Shown in pieces: positions 16,901 to 24,552 of a DNA stretch of 64,000 nt. The stretch is taken from NCBI RefSeq assembly GCF_003576525.1, contig NZ_QWUA01000004.1, positions 1 through 64,000 of the forward strand, written 5' to 3'. This DNA is from Rummeliibacillus sp. POC4 (GTDB lineage: Bacteria > Bacillota > Bacilli > Bacillales_A > Planococcaceae). Made by a program: the position numbers and the translations under genes. Under the pieces are notes generated by a model, which was not told where the DNA came from, ran no database searches, and worked only from the letters and a program-made list of their open reading frames with translations. Positions within the stretch are counted from its first letter, which is position 1; every line of letters begins with the position of its first letter.

Positions 16901-16927
16901 CTCGCATATAGTAGTAAAAAATGCGAG
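16901..16927 (+). promoter_or_regulatory. Inverted repeat and CATATAGTA box in the gerR leader
   Basis: CTCGCAT (16901-16907) and ATGCGAG (16921-16927) form seven-base arms around a 13-base loop; the right arm overlaps the start of the GAGGTGA ribosome site of gerR. Inside lies CATATAGTA (16905-16913), which fits the -10 pattern of sigma-K (CATAnnnTA) and 7/8 of sigma-E. No convincing -35 is seen. It could be an operator, a translation-affecting hairpin or chance. Confidence 0.3.
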
Positions 16928-16936
16928 GTGATATGA

Positions 16937-17326
16937 GTGGAAATAAAAAAACGAAAAGACCAATGGCTTCAACAAGATGATGACCGTCTAGCACAAATTG
17001 TGCTACAGGCCGTTAGTGAAGGGCGCTCGCAATTAGCTGGTTTTCAAGAGGCAGCAGAGGCATTAGGTAGGACAAAGCAAGCTTGTGGATTTAGATGGAA
17101 TAAAACATTACGCAAAATACATGAAAAAGAATTGGAAAATGCAAAATCTCAACCAAAGCAAATGATGAGAACGCATTTAAAGCAAGCGCTAACAAGTTTT
17201 GATCAATTATCTGAAGCTTACTATGAGTTGAAGGATGAATATGATCAACTTCAACATAATTATTCGGAACTAATTCAATGGCTTGAAACAGGTACTCAAT
17301 TTTTAAAAAAGGAAACATCTGAATAG
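16937..17326 (+). CDS. gerR: RsfA/GerR-family sporulation transcription factor (YlbO)
   Basis: A 129-residue regulator with an N-terminal Myb/SANT-like DNA-binding domain (residues about 5-57: DQWLQQDDDRLAQIV ... AAEALGRTKQACGFRWNKTL) and a C-terminal coiled coil (about 80-125). The RsfA family includes forespore RsfA and mother-cell GerR (YlbO), which modulates the sigma-E regulon in B. subtilis. Position after rpmF and before panE matches ylbO/gerR. The start is GTG 16937 with GAGGTGA upstream; the overlapping ATG at 16933 is out of frame. Assignment to GerR rather than RsfA rests on gene order. Confidence 0.82.
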   Translation: MEIKKRKDQWLQQDDDRLAQIVLQAVSEGRSQLAGFQEAAEALGRTKQACGFRWNKTLRKIHEKELENAKSQPKQMMRTHLKQALTSFDQLSEAYYELKDEYDQLQHNYSELIQWLETGTQFLKKETSE

Positions 17327-17340
17327 ATGTTTCTTTTTTG
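17312..17340 (+). terminator. Rho-independent terminator after gerR
   Basis: Nine-base perfect arms GAAACATCT / AGATGTTTC with a GAAT loop and a following T6 tract. The stop codon of gerR lies inside the hairpin. Confidence 0.85.
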
Positions 17341-17539
17341 ATTTTCAAGCAATCACTTGTTGCCTAAAAGATCTCAACGTCTTTTTATTATAGATTTGAT
17401 TGTTGTTATCTTGCGTTTTTAAGTTGTTGTTGTTTTTTATAATATAGTTTTTTTATGATAACTCGAATGTTCTCACGATTTTTAAATAGAATAATAGTAA
17501 GCAACATTATTTCTATCAAATCAGAAATGGGGGCAAATA

Positions 17540-17752
17540 ATGATGAATATAAAATCAACTATGGCAGGGATTGTATTTCACATTGACGTGAAAATAGGGG
17601 AAGAAGTAAAAGAAGGACAAACAGTTGTTATTTTAGAGTCTATGAAAATGGAAATACCTATTGAATCGAATGTAAATGGGGTTGTTAGTGAAATCCTTGT
17701 CCAAGAAGGTGATTTTGTTAATGAAAACGATTCATTAGTAGTAATTTCTTAA
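17540..17752 (+). CDS. Biotin carboxyl carrier domain protein (biotin/lipoyl attachment)
   Basis: A 70-residue single-domain carrier (69 if the second ATG is used). ESMKMEIPI places the biotinyl lysine at residue 36 in the canonical MKM motif, and the flanking IGEEVKEGQTVVIL and VQEGDFVNENDSLVVI complete the barrel. It ferries CO2 on biotin between a biotin carboxylase and a carboxyltransferase. The start follows GGGGGCAAAT. The carboxyltransferase gene begins 24 bases later, so the pair forms one acyl-CoA carboxylase unit. It resembles the tiny B. subtilis carrier YngHB. The usual Pro-Ala-rich AccB N-terminus is absent. Confidence 0.9.
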   Translation: MMNIKSTMAGIVFHIDVKIGEEVKEGQTVVILESMKMEIPIESNVNGVVSEILVQEGDFVNENDSLVVIS

Positions 17753-17776
17753 TCAGGATTATGAGGGAGATGCGAA

Positions 17777-19318
17777 ATGACAAAAGAGACATTAAAAAAT
17801 TCACGATTAGAAAAGACATTAGAATCAATTTTTGCAGGTGGCGCCCAAAAGTATCATGAAAAACTAGCTGAAACCAATAAGCTATTCGTTCGTGATAGGC
17901 TAGAGTTATTATTTGATAATGGAAAATACGAAGAAGATGGTCGTTTTGCGAATTGTGAGGAAGAAGGGTTACCTGCTGATGGCGTAGTGACAGCTGTTGG
18001 CAAAATAGGTGGACAAACTGTATGCGTTTTGGCGAATGATTCAACTGTTAAGGCGGGATCGTGGGGAACTCATACAGTCGAAAAAATTATTCGTATTCAA
18101 GAAACAGCTGAAAAAAGTCTAGTTCCTTTGCTATATCTAGTAGATTCAGCAGGTGCAAGAATTACAGACCAATTAGCTATGTTTCCTGGACGCAGGGGTG
18201 CTGGAAGGATTTTTCACAATCAAGTTCGCTTATCGGGAGTAATTCCGCAAATCTGTTTGCTATTTGGACCATCAGCTGCTGGAGGAGCATACATTCCTGC
18301 ATTTTGTGATGTAGTTATTATGGTAGAAGGTAATGCGTCTATGTATTTAGGATCACCAAGGATGGCAGAAAAAGTAATTGGTGAAAAAGTTACTTTGGAA
18401 GAAATGGGTGGAGCAATGATGCATTGCTCTATAAGTGGTTGTGGGGATATACTAGTCAAAACTGAGGAAGAAGCAATTCGGGAAGCAAGAAGATATTTAA
18501 CGTATTTTCCACAGAATTGCAGCGAGAAACCAACAAATGGTATTCCTGTACAGCCGATAGAAGGAAGAAGGTTGGGGGATATTATACCTCAAAATCAAAA
18601 TGCACCGTTTGATATGTATGAAGCAATAGGACAACTAATCGATCAAGGTAGTTTTTTTGAAATAAAAAAATTATTTGCGCAAGAAATTATTACAGGTTTA
18701 GCAAGAATAAATGGAAAAGCAGTGGGTATTATAGCCAATCAACCAAAAATAAAAGGCGGCGTACTCTTTATAGATTCAGCTGATAAAGCGGCTAAGTTTA
18801 TCAATCTTTGTGATGCTTTTAATATCCCTCTTTTATTTTTAGCAGATGTACCAGGTTTTATGATTGGTACGAAAGTAGAGAAGAATGGGATAATTCGTCA
18901 CGGTGCCAAAATGATAGCTGCAATGAGTAGTGCGACAGTTCCGAAGATATCTGTCATTGTACGAAAAGCGTATGGAGCAGGCTTATATGCGATGTGTGGA
19001 CCGGCATTTGAGCCTGATGTTTGTATTGCGCTTCCTACTGCTCAGATAGCAGTAATGGGTCCAGAAGCTGCGGTAAATGCAGTATATGCAAATAAAATAG
19101 AACAAATTGAAGATGTAACTGAAAGACGGCAATTTATACAACAAAAGCAACAAGAATATCAACAAGAAATTGATATTTTTAAGCTAGCTTCTGAGTTAAT
19201 AATTGATGATATTATTTCACCTGAAAATCTTCGGCAATCCATTAGTAACAGGTTTGAAAATTTAATCTCAAAACAAGTTATCTCACCATATCGAAAACAT
19301 CCAGTATATCCTGTATAA
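17777..19318 (+). CDS. Acyl-CoA carboxylase carboxyltransferase (beta) subunit
   Basis: A 513-residue double-crotonase carboxyltransferase that moves carboxyl from biotin to an acyl-CoA. The N-half carries GPSAAGGAYIPAFCD (about residues 160-174), the C-half RKAYGAGLYAMCGPAF (about 396-411) and TAQIAVMGPEAA. Family members act on propionyl-, methylcrotonyl- or related CoAs; the GAG-Y-MCG pattern recalls methylcrotonyl-CoA carboxylases while the ending recalls propionyl-type enzymes, so the substrate is left open. ATG 17777 follows GAGGGAGA. It is paired with the carrier gene, but no biotin carboxylase lies in the window, so it must use one encoded elsewhere. B. subtilis lacks this pair here. 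Confidence 0.9.
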   Translation: MTKETLKNSRLEKTLESIFAGGAQKYHEKLAETNKLFVRDRLELLFDNGKYEEDGRFANCEEEGLPADGVVTAVGKIGGQTVCVLANDSTVKAGSWGTHTVEKIIRIQETAEKSLVPLLYLVDSAGARITDQLAMFPGRRGAGRIFHNQVRLSGVIPQICLLFGPSAAGGAYIPAFCDVVIMVEGNASMYLGSPRMAEKVIGEKVTLEEMGGAMMHCSISGCGDILVKTEEEAIREARRYLTYFPQNCSEKPTNGIPVQPIEGRRLGDIIPQNQNAPFDMYEAIGQLIDQGSFFEIKKLFAQEIITGLARINGKAVGIIANQPKIKGGVLFIDSADKAAKFINLCDAFNIPLLFLADVPGFMIGTKVEKNGIIRHGAKMIAAMSSATVPKISVIVRKAYGAGLYAMCGPAFEPDVCIALPTAQIAVMGPEAAVNAVYANKIEQIEDVTERRQFIQQKQQEYQQEIDIFKLASELIIDDIISPENLRQSISNRFENLISKQVISPYRKHPVYPV

Positions 19319-19331
19319 TACTATTAATGCT

Positions 19332-19360
19332 AAGATCCGCCTATATTAGGCGGATCTTTT
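19332..19360 (+). terminator. Rho-independent terminator after the carboxyltransferase gene
   Basis: Eleven-base perfect arms AAGATCCGCCT / AGGCGGATCTT, five-base loop, short T tract. The stem is GC-rich for this genome. Confidence 0.85.
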
Positions 19361-19454
19361 ATCGGAGTATTTTAGAAAAGACAGCTATTTTGAGCTGAAT
19401 CGTTCCTATGTTAACTTGAAGAGAGTTAATATGAGGACAAAAGAAGGTGTGAAA

Positions 19455-20357
19455 ATGCATTTTGTAATTGTTGGAGGAGGGGCTGTTGGCTTAGTAATGG
19501 CCAATTGTCTAGTCAAGCAAGGGCATAAAGTAGAACTGCTTGTCCATTCAAAACTACAAGAGGAAAAGATTCGAAATAATGGTGTGAGTTTTATAAATAA
19601 TGAAGGTCTACAAAGTAATGTTACCTTTAAAGTAAGTACAAATCCTGATGATTTGGATGTTAAGGCGATTTGGATTATTGCAGTAAAGTACCATCATTTA
19701 CATGAACTACAATCATTATTCGACAAGTTACCAGTAAATGCGGAGTTATTATTTATCCAAAATGGGATACGTCATATAGAAATTGCCAAATCACTAAAAC
19801 AACATACTATCTATTTAGGAACGGTTGAGTTTGGAGCAGAAAAAGTTAATCAAAATACAGTCATTCATAGAGGAATTGGGGATTTAAAAATCGCTCAATT
19901 GAGGGGGAGAAAAAACGAATTTAAAAAGTTTGATAGTTTGGATGCAAATTTCTTTCCTGTTGTACTTTTGGATGATTACAGAAAAATGTTACTTCGAAAA
20001 GCATTATTAAATTGCTTTGTGAACACGCTTACCACTATACTAAAAGTAAAAAATGGAGAGCTTATTACCAATCCATATAGTGCAAAATTATTGCATCAAT
20101 TATATCAAGAAGTAATTGAAGCCTTTCCAGAACAAAAATCTCAGCTATCTTACGAAGATGTGAAAGATGTATGTGAAAGTACTGCAACGAATACCTCTTC
20201 GATGCTTGCAGATTATTTGAATGGAAGAATAATGGAGATTGAAACCATTATAGGTGGCATCATTGAGTTAGCACAACAAAGAGGATATAACTTGCCTATG
20301 TTGTCAACTTGTTATTCTATATTGCTAGCAATGCAAGAAGGTGGTGGAAATAATTGA
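19455..20357 (+). CDS. panE: 2-dehydropantoate 2-reductase PanE/ApbA family
   Basis: A 300-residue NADPH-dependent reductase converting ketopantoate to pantoate in pantothenate synthesis. The N-terminus has the dinucleotide-binding MHFVIVGGGAVGLVMA (residues 1-16); further along are IAVKYHHL, FIQNG near residue 106 and a helical C-terminal domain with KALLNCFVNTLT containing the expected catalytic lysine. Start ATG 19455 follows AAGGTG; a longer frame from 19416 adds unrelated residues. Position matches B. subtilis ylbQ (panE). The stop overlaps the next start as TGATG. Confidence 0.85.
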   Translation: MHFVIVGGGAVGLVMANCLVKQGHKVELLVHSKLQEEKIRNNGVSFINNEGLQSNVTFKVSTNPDDLDVKAIWIIAVKYHHLHELQSLFDKLPVNAELLFIQNGIRHIEIAKSLKQHTIYLGTVEFGAEKVNQNTVIHRGIGDLKIAQLRGRKNEFKKFDSLDANFFPVVLLDDYRKMLLRKALLNCFVNTLTTILKVKNGELITNPYSAKLLHQLYQEVIEAFPEQKSQLSYEDVKDVCESTATNTSSMLADYLNGRIMEIETIIGGIIELAQQRGYNLPMLSTCYSILLAMQEGGGNN

Positions 20358-20746
20358 TGGTTTTGCTATCAATTATTATGGACGTTTTAATATTATGTCC
20401 TTTTGTATTTTTGGGGATTAGTTATATAATTCTAAAAAAGTTTTCGAATAAGCGGAAAAATATATTTAGTAAAGCTGCTGATCTTACGACGTTTATTTTA
20501 CTTTTTTCAATACAAGCTTCAGTAAAATTTATTTGGTCGTATGATATAGGTTTTATTGTTTTGATTATCGCTAGTATTATTGCTATCGTTTTCACTACGA
20601 TAGAATGGAGGACAAGAAAAGAAATAGAACTAATGCCTCTATTCCGCAAAATATGGCGTTTTCTGTTTTTAGTTCTTACGTTTACATACATAGCAATATG
20701 GTTTGTAGGTTTGGTCTTAAAAATAATTGAATTAGCAACACGATGA
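20357..20746 (+). CDS. DUF3397 family small membrane protein
   Basis: A 129-residue protein with four hydrophobic segments (about residues 1-22, 38-55, 60-78 and 96-122) linked by short basic loops, matching the DUF3397 family found just upstream of bshC and mraZ in many Bacillales. No function is known. ATG 20357 overlaps the panE stop as TGATG, implying translational coupling. Confidence 0.7.
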   Translation: MVLLSIIMDVLILCPFVFLGISYIILKKFSNKRKNIFSKAADLTTFILLFSIQASVKFIWSYDIGFIVLIIASIIAIVFTTIEWRTRKEIELMPLFRKIWRFLFLVLTFTYIAIWFVGLVLKIIELATR

Positions 20747-20823
20747 GCGTATTTTTTAAATAAACTAATGGTAGATGTTATACTTCAATATAGTCAACTA
20801 TCATAGAGGAGTTTACAAATATT

Positions 20824-22440
20824 ATGAAATTGGAACAAATTGAGATTCCTGTAACGAATCATTTATTAGACGATTATCGACATGGAAAATCATCTATATT
20901 ATCATTTTTTCATTATCCAAATGAAGAAAAGTCATTCTCAAAAAGATTAGAAGATTTACAAAAACATCCTATACGTCGTGAACAATTAGTGATGGTAATC
21001 AGAAAGTTTATGGAGCCATTAGAAATATCCGAAAAAGCAGAAAAACATCTTCAAGAATTAGAAGAGAATGCTGTCGTCGTAATAGGCGGACAACAATCCG
21101 GTTTATTGACAGGCCCATTATACTCTGTTCATAAAGCAATTTCTGTTATTTTGTTAGCACAACAACAGCGTGGGAAATTAGGGATTCCTGTTGTACCTGT
21201 TTTTTGGATTGCAGGTGAGGATCACGATATCGATGAGATCAATCATACATTTACTGCTGCTAATGGACGATTAGAAAAACATATTTACGGCGAACGTTCA
21301 AAGAGGAAAACAATGGCATCTACAACGATGCTTGATGTTGAAACAACGCGGAAATTTATCCATGAAACGTTTATGCAATATGGTGAAACAGCATACACAG
21401 GAGACCTGTTAGCTAAAATAGACGCTATATTATTAAAAAGTTCAACATATACGGATTTCTTTGTTCGATTGATGAACTGGTTATTTAAAGAAGAAGGATT
21501 ATTATTTATCGATGCAGCATATTCAAGTTTACGTGAATATGAGTCACCTTATTTTGAAAAGATCATTCAAAATGCAGAAGAAATAGCAGATGTAGTAACT
21601 ATTCGTGAAGCAGATTTAACAGAACTAGGATACGGAACACCTATTGGTGCGACAAAAGAAGCTGCAAATCTTTTCTATGTCAAAGATGGTGAACGTTTCT
21701 TATTAGAACGCCATGGTGGTAAATTTATCAATCATATGGCGAATGTCCAATTTACGACGAGTGAGATGTTAGAATTAGCTAAGGAGAATCCTACTTGTTT
21801 AAGTAATAACGTTGTTACCCGTCCATTAATGCAAGATATGGTATTTCCTGTACTAGCATTTGTAGGAGGCCCAGGCGAACTAGCTTATTGGTCAACTTTA
21901 AAGGATGCCTTCGAAACATTAGGCATGAAAGTGCCGGTTTTTGTCCCACGTATGAACATGACGATTGTAGATCGACAAGTTCAAAGCTTACTTGAAGAAG
22001 TCCAGATTACAGTGCCAGATGCTATTACTGGTAAAACAGGAACTCGTAGAATGTCATTTGAGGATAAGGTCTATGATGAGAAATCAAAACAAATGATAGT
22101 AAAAACAAAACAATTGTTGAGAACACAATATGACGTAATACAAGAGCATTTACGTAATACGAATATAAATCTAGAAAAATTAGTTGATAAAAATCTATCA
22201 ATTCACGAATCACAATTAGATTTCTTAATGAGAAAAATTGAAAATGAAGTATTGCTACAAAATGATGTACAATTAAGGAAATACCGCACGATTGAAGATC
22301 GCTTATTACCGGGTGGTGGATTACAAGAAAGAACATTTAATCCATTCCAATTTATGAATGAGTATGGAGAAGAATTAGTTAAGGATATGCTGTCATTACA
22401 ATTTAAGCTAAATGGTCAACATAATGTGATTTACTTATAG
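20824..22440 (+). CDS. bshC: Bacillithiol biosynthesis cysteine-adding enzyme BshC
   Basis: A 538-residue protein (formerly YllA) with a Rossmann-like core and a long C-terminal coiled coil (about residues 385-470). It is thought to add cysteine to GlcN-malate in the last step of bacillithiol synthesis. Family motifs include VVIGGQQSGLLTGPLYSVHKA (about 83-103), PVFWIAGEDHD near 131 and the ending NPFQFMNEYGEEL. ATG 20824 follows AGAGGAG. It lies just upstream of mraZ, as in B. subtilis, and points to bacillithiol as the low-molecular-weight thiol here. Confidence 0.93.
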   Translation: MKLEQIEIPVTNHLLDDYRHGKSSILSFFHYPNEEKSFSKRLEDLQKHPIRREQLVMVIRKFMEPLEISEKAEKHLQELEENAVVVIGGQQSGLLTGPLYSVHKAISVILLAQQQRGKLGIPVVPVFWIAGEDHDIDEINHTFTAANGRLEKHIYGERSKRKTMASTTMLDVETTRKFIHETFMQYGETAYTGDLLAKIDAILLKSSTYTDFFVRLMNWLFKEEGLLFIDAAYSSLREYESPYFEKIIQNAEEIADVVTIREADLTELGYGTPIGATKEAANLFYVKDGERFLLERHGGKFINHMANVQFTTSEMLELAKENPTCLSNNVVTRPLMQDMVFPVLAFVGGPGELAYWSTLKDAFETLGMKVPVFVPRMNMTIVDRQVQSLLEEVQITVPDAITGKTGTRRMSFEDKVYDEKSKQMIVKTKQLLRTQYDVIQEHLRNTNINLEKLVDKNLSIHESQLDFLMRKIENEVLLQNDVQLRKYRTIEDRLLPGGGLQERTFNPFQFMNEYGEELVKDMLSLQFKLNGQHNVIYL

Positions 22441-22523
22441 GAGTTTTTGACTAATTAAACATAGAATGATTTGCATTGAAATAAATTTTTGATGTTTTGA
22501 TGATAAAAAAATATCTTATATCT

Positions 22524-22555
22524 AAAGGATATCTCATTGAGGTATCCTTTTTGCA
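22524..22555 (+). terminator. Rho-independent terminator after bshC
   Basis: Arms AAAGGATATC and GGTATCCTTT, ten positions with one mismatched pair near the loop, followed by TTTTTG. It lies in the 333-base gap between bshC and mraZ. The rest of that gap holds the MraZ boxes and otherwise AT-rich sequence in which I see no gene. Confidence 0.75.
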
Positions 22556-22719
22556 TGAGAAAAGTAATAGAAAAAGATAATAGTTTTGTTTTTATAAATT
22601 TTGCAAAGCAATAGATAGGAGAAAAATAAGAAAATTCCATTAAAAATGTAGAGTAAAAAAGGATTTCAAGGACAATTTACGTATTTTTAAAGTTTATCTT
22701 TGAATTATTTATGAATTAG

Positions 22720-22744
22720 TGGAGGAATGTGGGGGAATGTGGTA
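22720..22744 (+). promoter_or_regulatory. MraZ-box operator: three TGGNN repeats with 10-base period
   Basis: TGGAG at 22720, TGGGG at 22730 and TGGTA at 22740 are spaced exactly 10 bases apart with GAATG spacers between them, 30 bases before the mraZ start. MraZ proteins bind tandem TGGGN repeats separated by five bases in front of their own operon, so this is the expected autoregulatory site of the division and cell-wall cluster. Confidence 0.8.
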
Positions 22745-22773
22745 ATCTATTTTCATATAGTGGGGTGAGTACC

Positions 22774-23205
22774 ATGTTCATGGGGGAATATCAACATAAC
22801 ATCGATGCCAAAGGCCGCTTGATTATACCGGCAAAATTCCGAGATTATTTCCAAGAAGGTTTTGTCATTACACGTGGATTAGACCAATGTTTGTTTGGAT
22901 ATCCTATGGAGGAATGGCGAAAACTTGAGGAGAAATTGAAGAACTTACCTGTGACCAAAAAGGATGCACGTTCATTTACACGATTTTTCTTTTCAGGTGC
23001 AACCGAGGTAGAGTTTGATAAGCAAGGCCGCATTAATATTCCCATGAATTTGATATCATACGCCCATATAGAAAAAGAATGCGTCATTCTCGGAGTGTCC
23101 AATCGTATTGAAATTTGGGCACAGCAATCTTGGCAAGATTACTTTACAACATCTGAGGATTCTTTTAATGAGATTGCTGAGAATATGATTGACTTTGATA
23201 TATAG
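22774..23205 (+). CDS. mraZ: Transcriptional regulator / division protein MraZ
   Basis: A 143-residue protein with two AbrB-like SpoVT folds; the start [22 protein letters not shown] and the repeated [12 protein letters not shown] are the two DNA-binding half motifs. It represses or tunes the dcw cluster that it heads. ATG 22774 is chosen because GGGGTGAG lies four to five bases upstream and all relatives begin here; the frame open from 22729 reads through the operator. rsmH follows after 21 bases. Confidence 0.95.
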   Translation: MFMGEYQHNIDAKGRLIIPAKFRDYFQEGFVITRGLDQCLFGYPMEEWRKLEEKLKNLPVTKKDARSFTRFFFSGATEVEFDKQGRINIPMNLISYAHIEKECVILGVSNRIEIWAQQSWQDYFTTSEDSFNEIAENMIDFDI

Positions 23206-23226
23206 CAACAAAGAGGAGGATTTCAG

Positions 23227-24165
23227 TTGTTCAATCATACGACCGTATTACTGAAAGAAACCGTTGATGGATTGAACATTCGTCCTGACGGTATATATGT
23301 AGACTGTACTTTAGGAGGCGCAGGACATAGTGAGTACCTTGTTAGACAGTTGTCTGATGAAGGTCGCCTCATCTGTTTTGATCAAGATTTATCTGCTATT
23401 GAAAATGCGAAAATTAGATTAGCCCCTTACATCAATCGTGTAACATTTGTCCATTCAAATTTCCGTTATTTAAAAGAAGAACTTGCAAATTTAGGATTAT
23501 CCAAAGTAGATGGCGTTTTATATGATTTAGGAGTTTCATCTCCACAGCTAGATAATGCTGATAGAGGGTTTAGCTACCATCAAGATGCACCATTGGATAT
23601 GAGGATGGATACAACAGCTGAACTAACAGCTTTTCATGTTGTTAATGAGTGGGATTACAATGATTTAGTGAGAATTTTTTACCGTTATGGTGAAGAAAAA
23701 TTTTCTAAACAGATTGCTCGAAAAATAGAAGAAGCAAGAAATAAAGAACCAATTCGTACAACAGGTGAACTAGTAGAACTTATTAAAGAAGGAATACCTG
23801 CGGCAGCCAGACGTAAAGGTGGACATCCTGCGAAAAGAGTATTCCAAGCAATTCGAATTGCTGTTAATGATGAGTTAGGTGCAGCAGAAGAATCTTTGCA
23901 ACAAGCACTAGAGGTCATTGGTGTAGGTGGTAGAGTGAGTGTTATTACTTTCCACTCTCTTGAAGATCGTTTGTGTAAGTCAATTTTTAAAGAAGCATCT
24001 TCTTTACCGGATCTTCCGCCTGGATTACCAGTAATACCAAAAGAACTAACACCATCTATAAAACTTGTAACAAGAAAACCAATATTACCATCAGATGAAG
24101 AACTTGAAGCGAATAATCGTGCGAGATCTGCAAAACTTCGCATTGCAGAAAGAATAAAAGACTAA
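23227..24165 (+). CDS. rsmH: 16S rRNA (cytosine1402-N4)-methyltransferase RsmH
   Basis: A 312-residue SAM-dependent enzyme (MraW) that methylates N4 of C1402 in the 16S decoding site. It shows [13 protein letters not shown] at the start, [14 protein letters not shown] (SAM motif, about residues 27-40), [19 protein letters not shown] near 99 and [10 protein letters not shown] near 239. The TTG start at 23227 follows GAGGAGGA at good spacing. Second gene of the dcw cluster. Confidence 0.96.
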   Translation: MFNHTTVLLKETVDGLNIRPDGIYVDCTLGGAGHSEYLVRQLSDEGRLICFDQDLSAIENAKIRLAPYINRVTFVHSNFRYLKEELANLGLSKVDGVLYDLGVSSPQLDNADRGFSYHQDAPLDMRMDTTAELTAFHVVNEWDYNDLVRIFYRYGEEKFSKQIARKIEEARNKEPIRTTGELVELIKEGIPAAARRKGGHPAKRVFQAIRIAVNDELGAAEESLQQALEVIGVGGRVSVITFHSLEDRLCKSIFKEASSLPDLPPGLPVIPKELTPSIKLVTRKPILPSDEELEANNRARSAKLRIAERIKD

Positions 24166-24180
24166 GAGGAGTTGATAAAT

Positions 24181-24552
24181 GTGGCACTACAAGAGCGAGA
24201 AGAACAGCATAATTATATATTGCAACCCATGGCTCCAGAAAAAACTGTCCAAAAGAATGTAACAAGGCCTATCAAAAGTAGAGTAACGAAGATAGAAAAG
24301 CTACTTATGATTGGTATGGTTGCAGTAATTACTGTAATTGCAGTCATGAATTTAAATGTGCAATCTTCTATTAATAGCACAACAGTTGAAATACAAAAGA
24401 CTGAAAATAATATAGATGACATTAAAAAGCAAAACTCAGAGTTGTCAATGGAAGTAAGCGAACTTTCGACATATGATCGTATTTGGAAAAAAGCAAAAGC
24501 TATGGGCTTAAAACTTAACGAAAAAAACGTGAAAGTAGTGTCAGGACAATGA
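24181..24552 (+). CDS. ftsL: Cell division protein FtsL
   Basis: A 123-residue bitopic protein: basic cytoplasmic N-terminus (about 1-40), one membrane span (about 41-58, MIGMVAVITVIAVMNL) and an extracellular leucine-zipper-like coiled coil (about 60-105). It works with DivIB and DivIC in the divisome to activate septal synthesis. GTG 24181 is favoured, with AGAGGAG nine bases upstream; a TTG at 24172 is too close to that site. The stop overlaps the pbpB start as ATGA. Confidence 0.9.
   Translation: MALQEREEQHNYILQPMAPEKTVQKNVTRPIKSRVTKIEKLLMIGMVAVITVIAVMNLNVQSSINSTTVEIQKTENNIDDIKKQNSELSMEVSELSTYDRIWKKAKAMGLKLNEKNVKVVSGQ

Noticed and set aside
23685-24143. Long antisense open frame inside rsmH, and similar ones inside ylbJ, ylbL, bshC and pyrAB
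   Set aside because: They lie fully within well-supported genes, lack ribosome sites and show codon-shadow composition.
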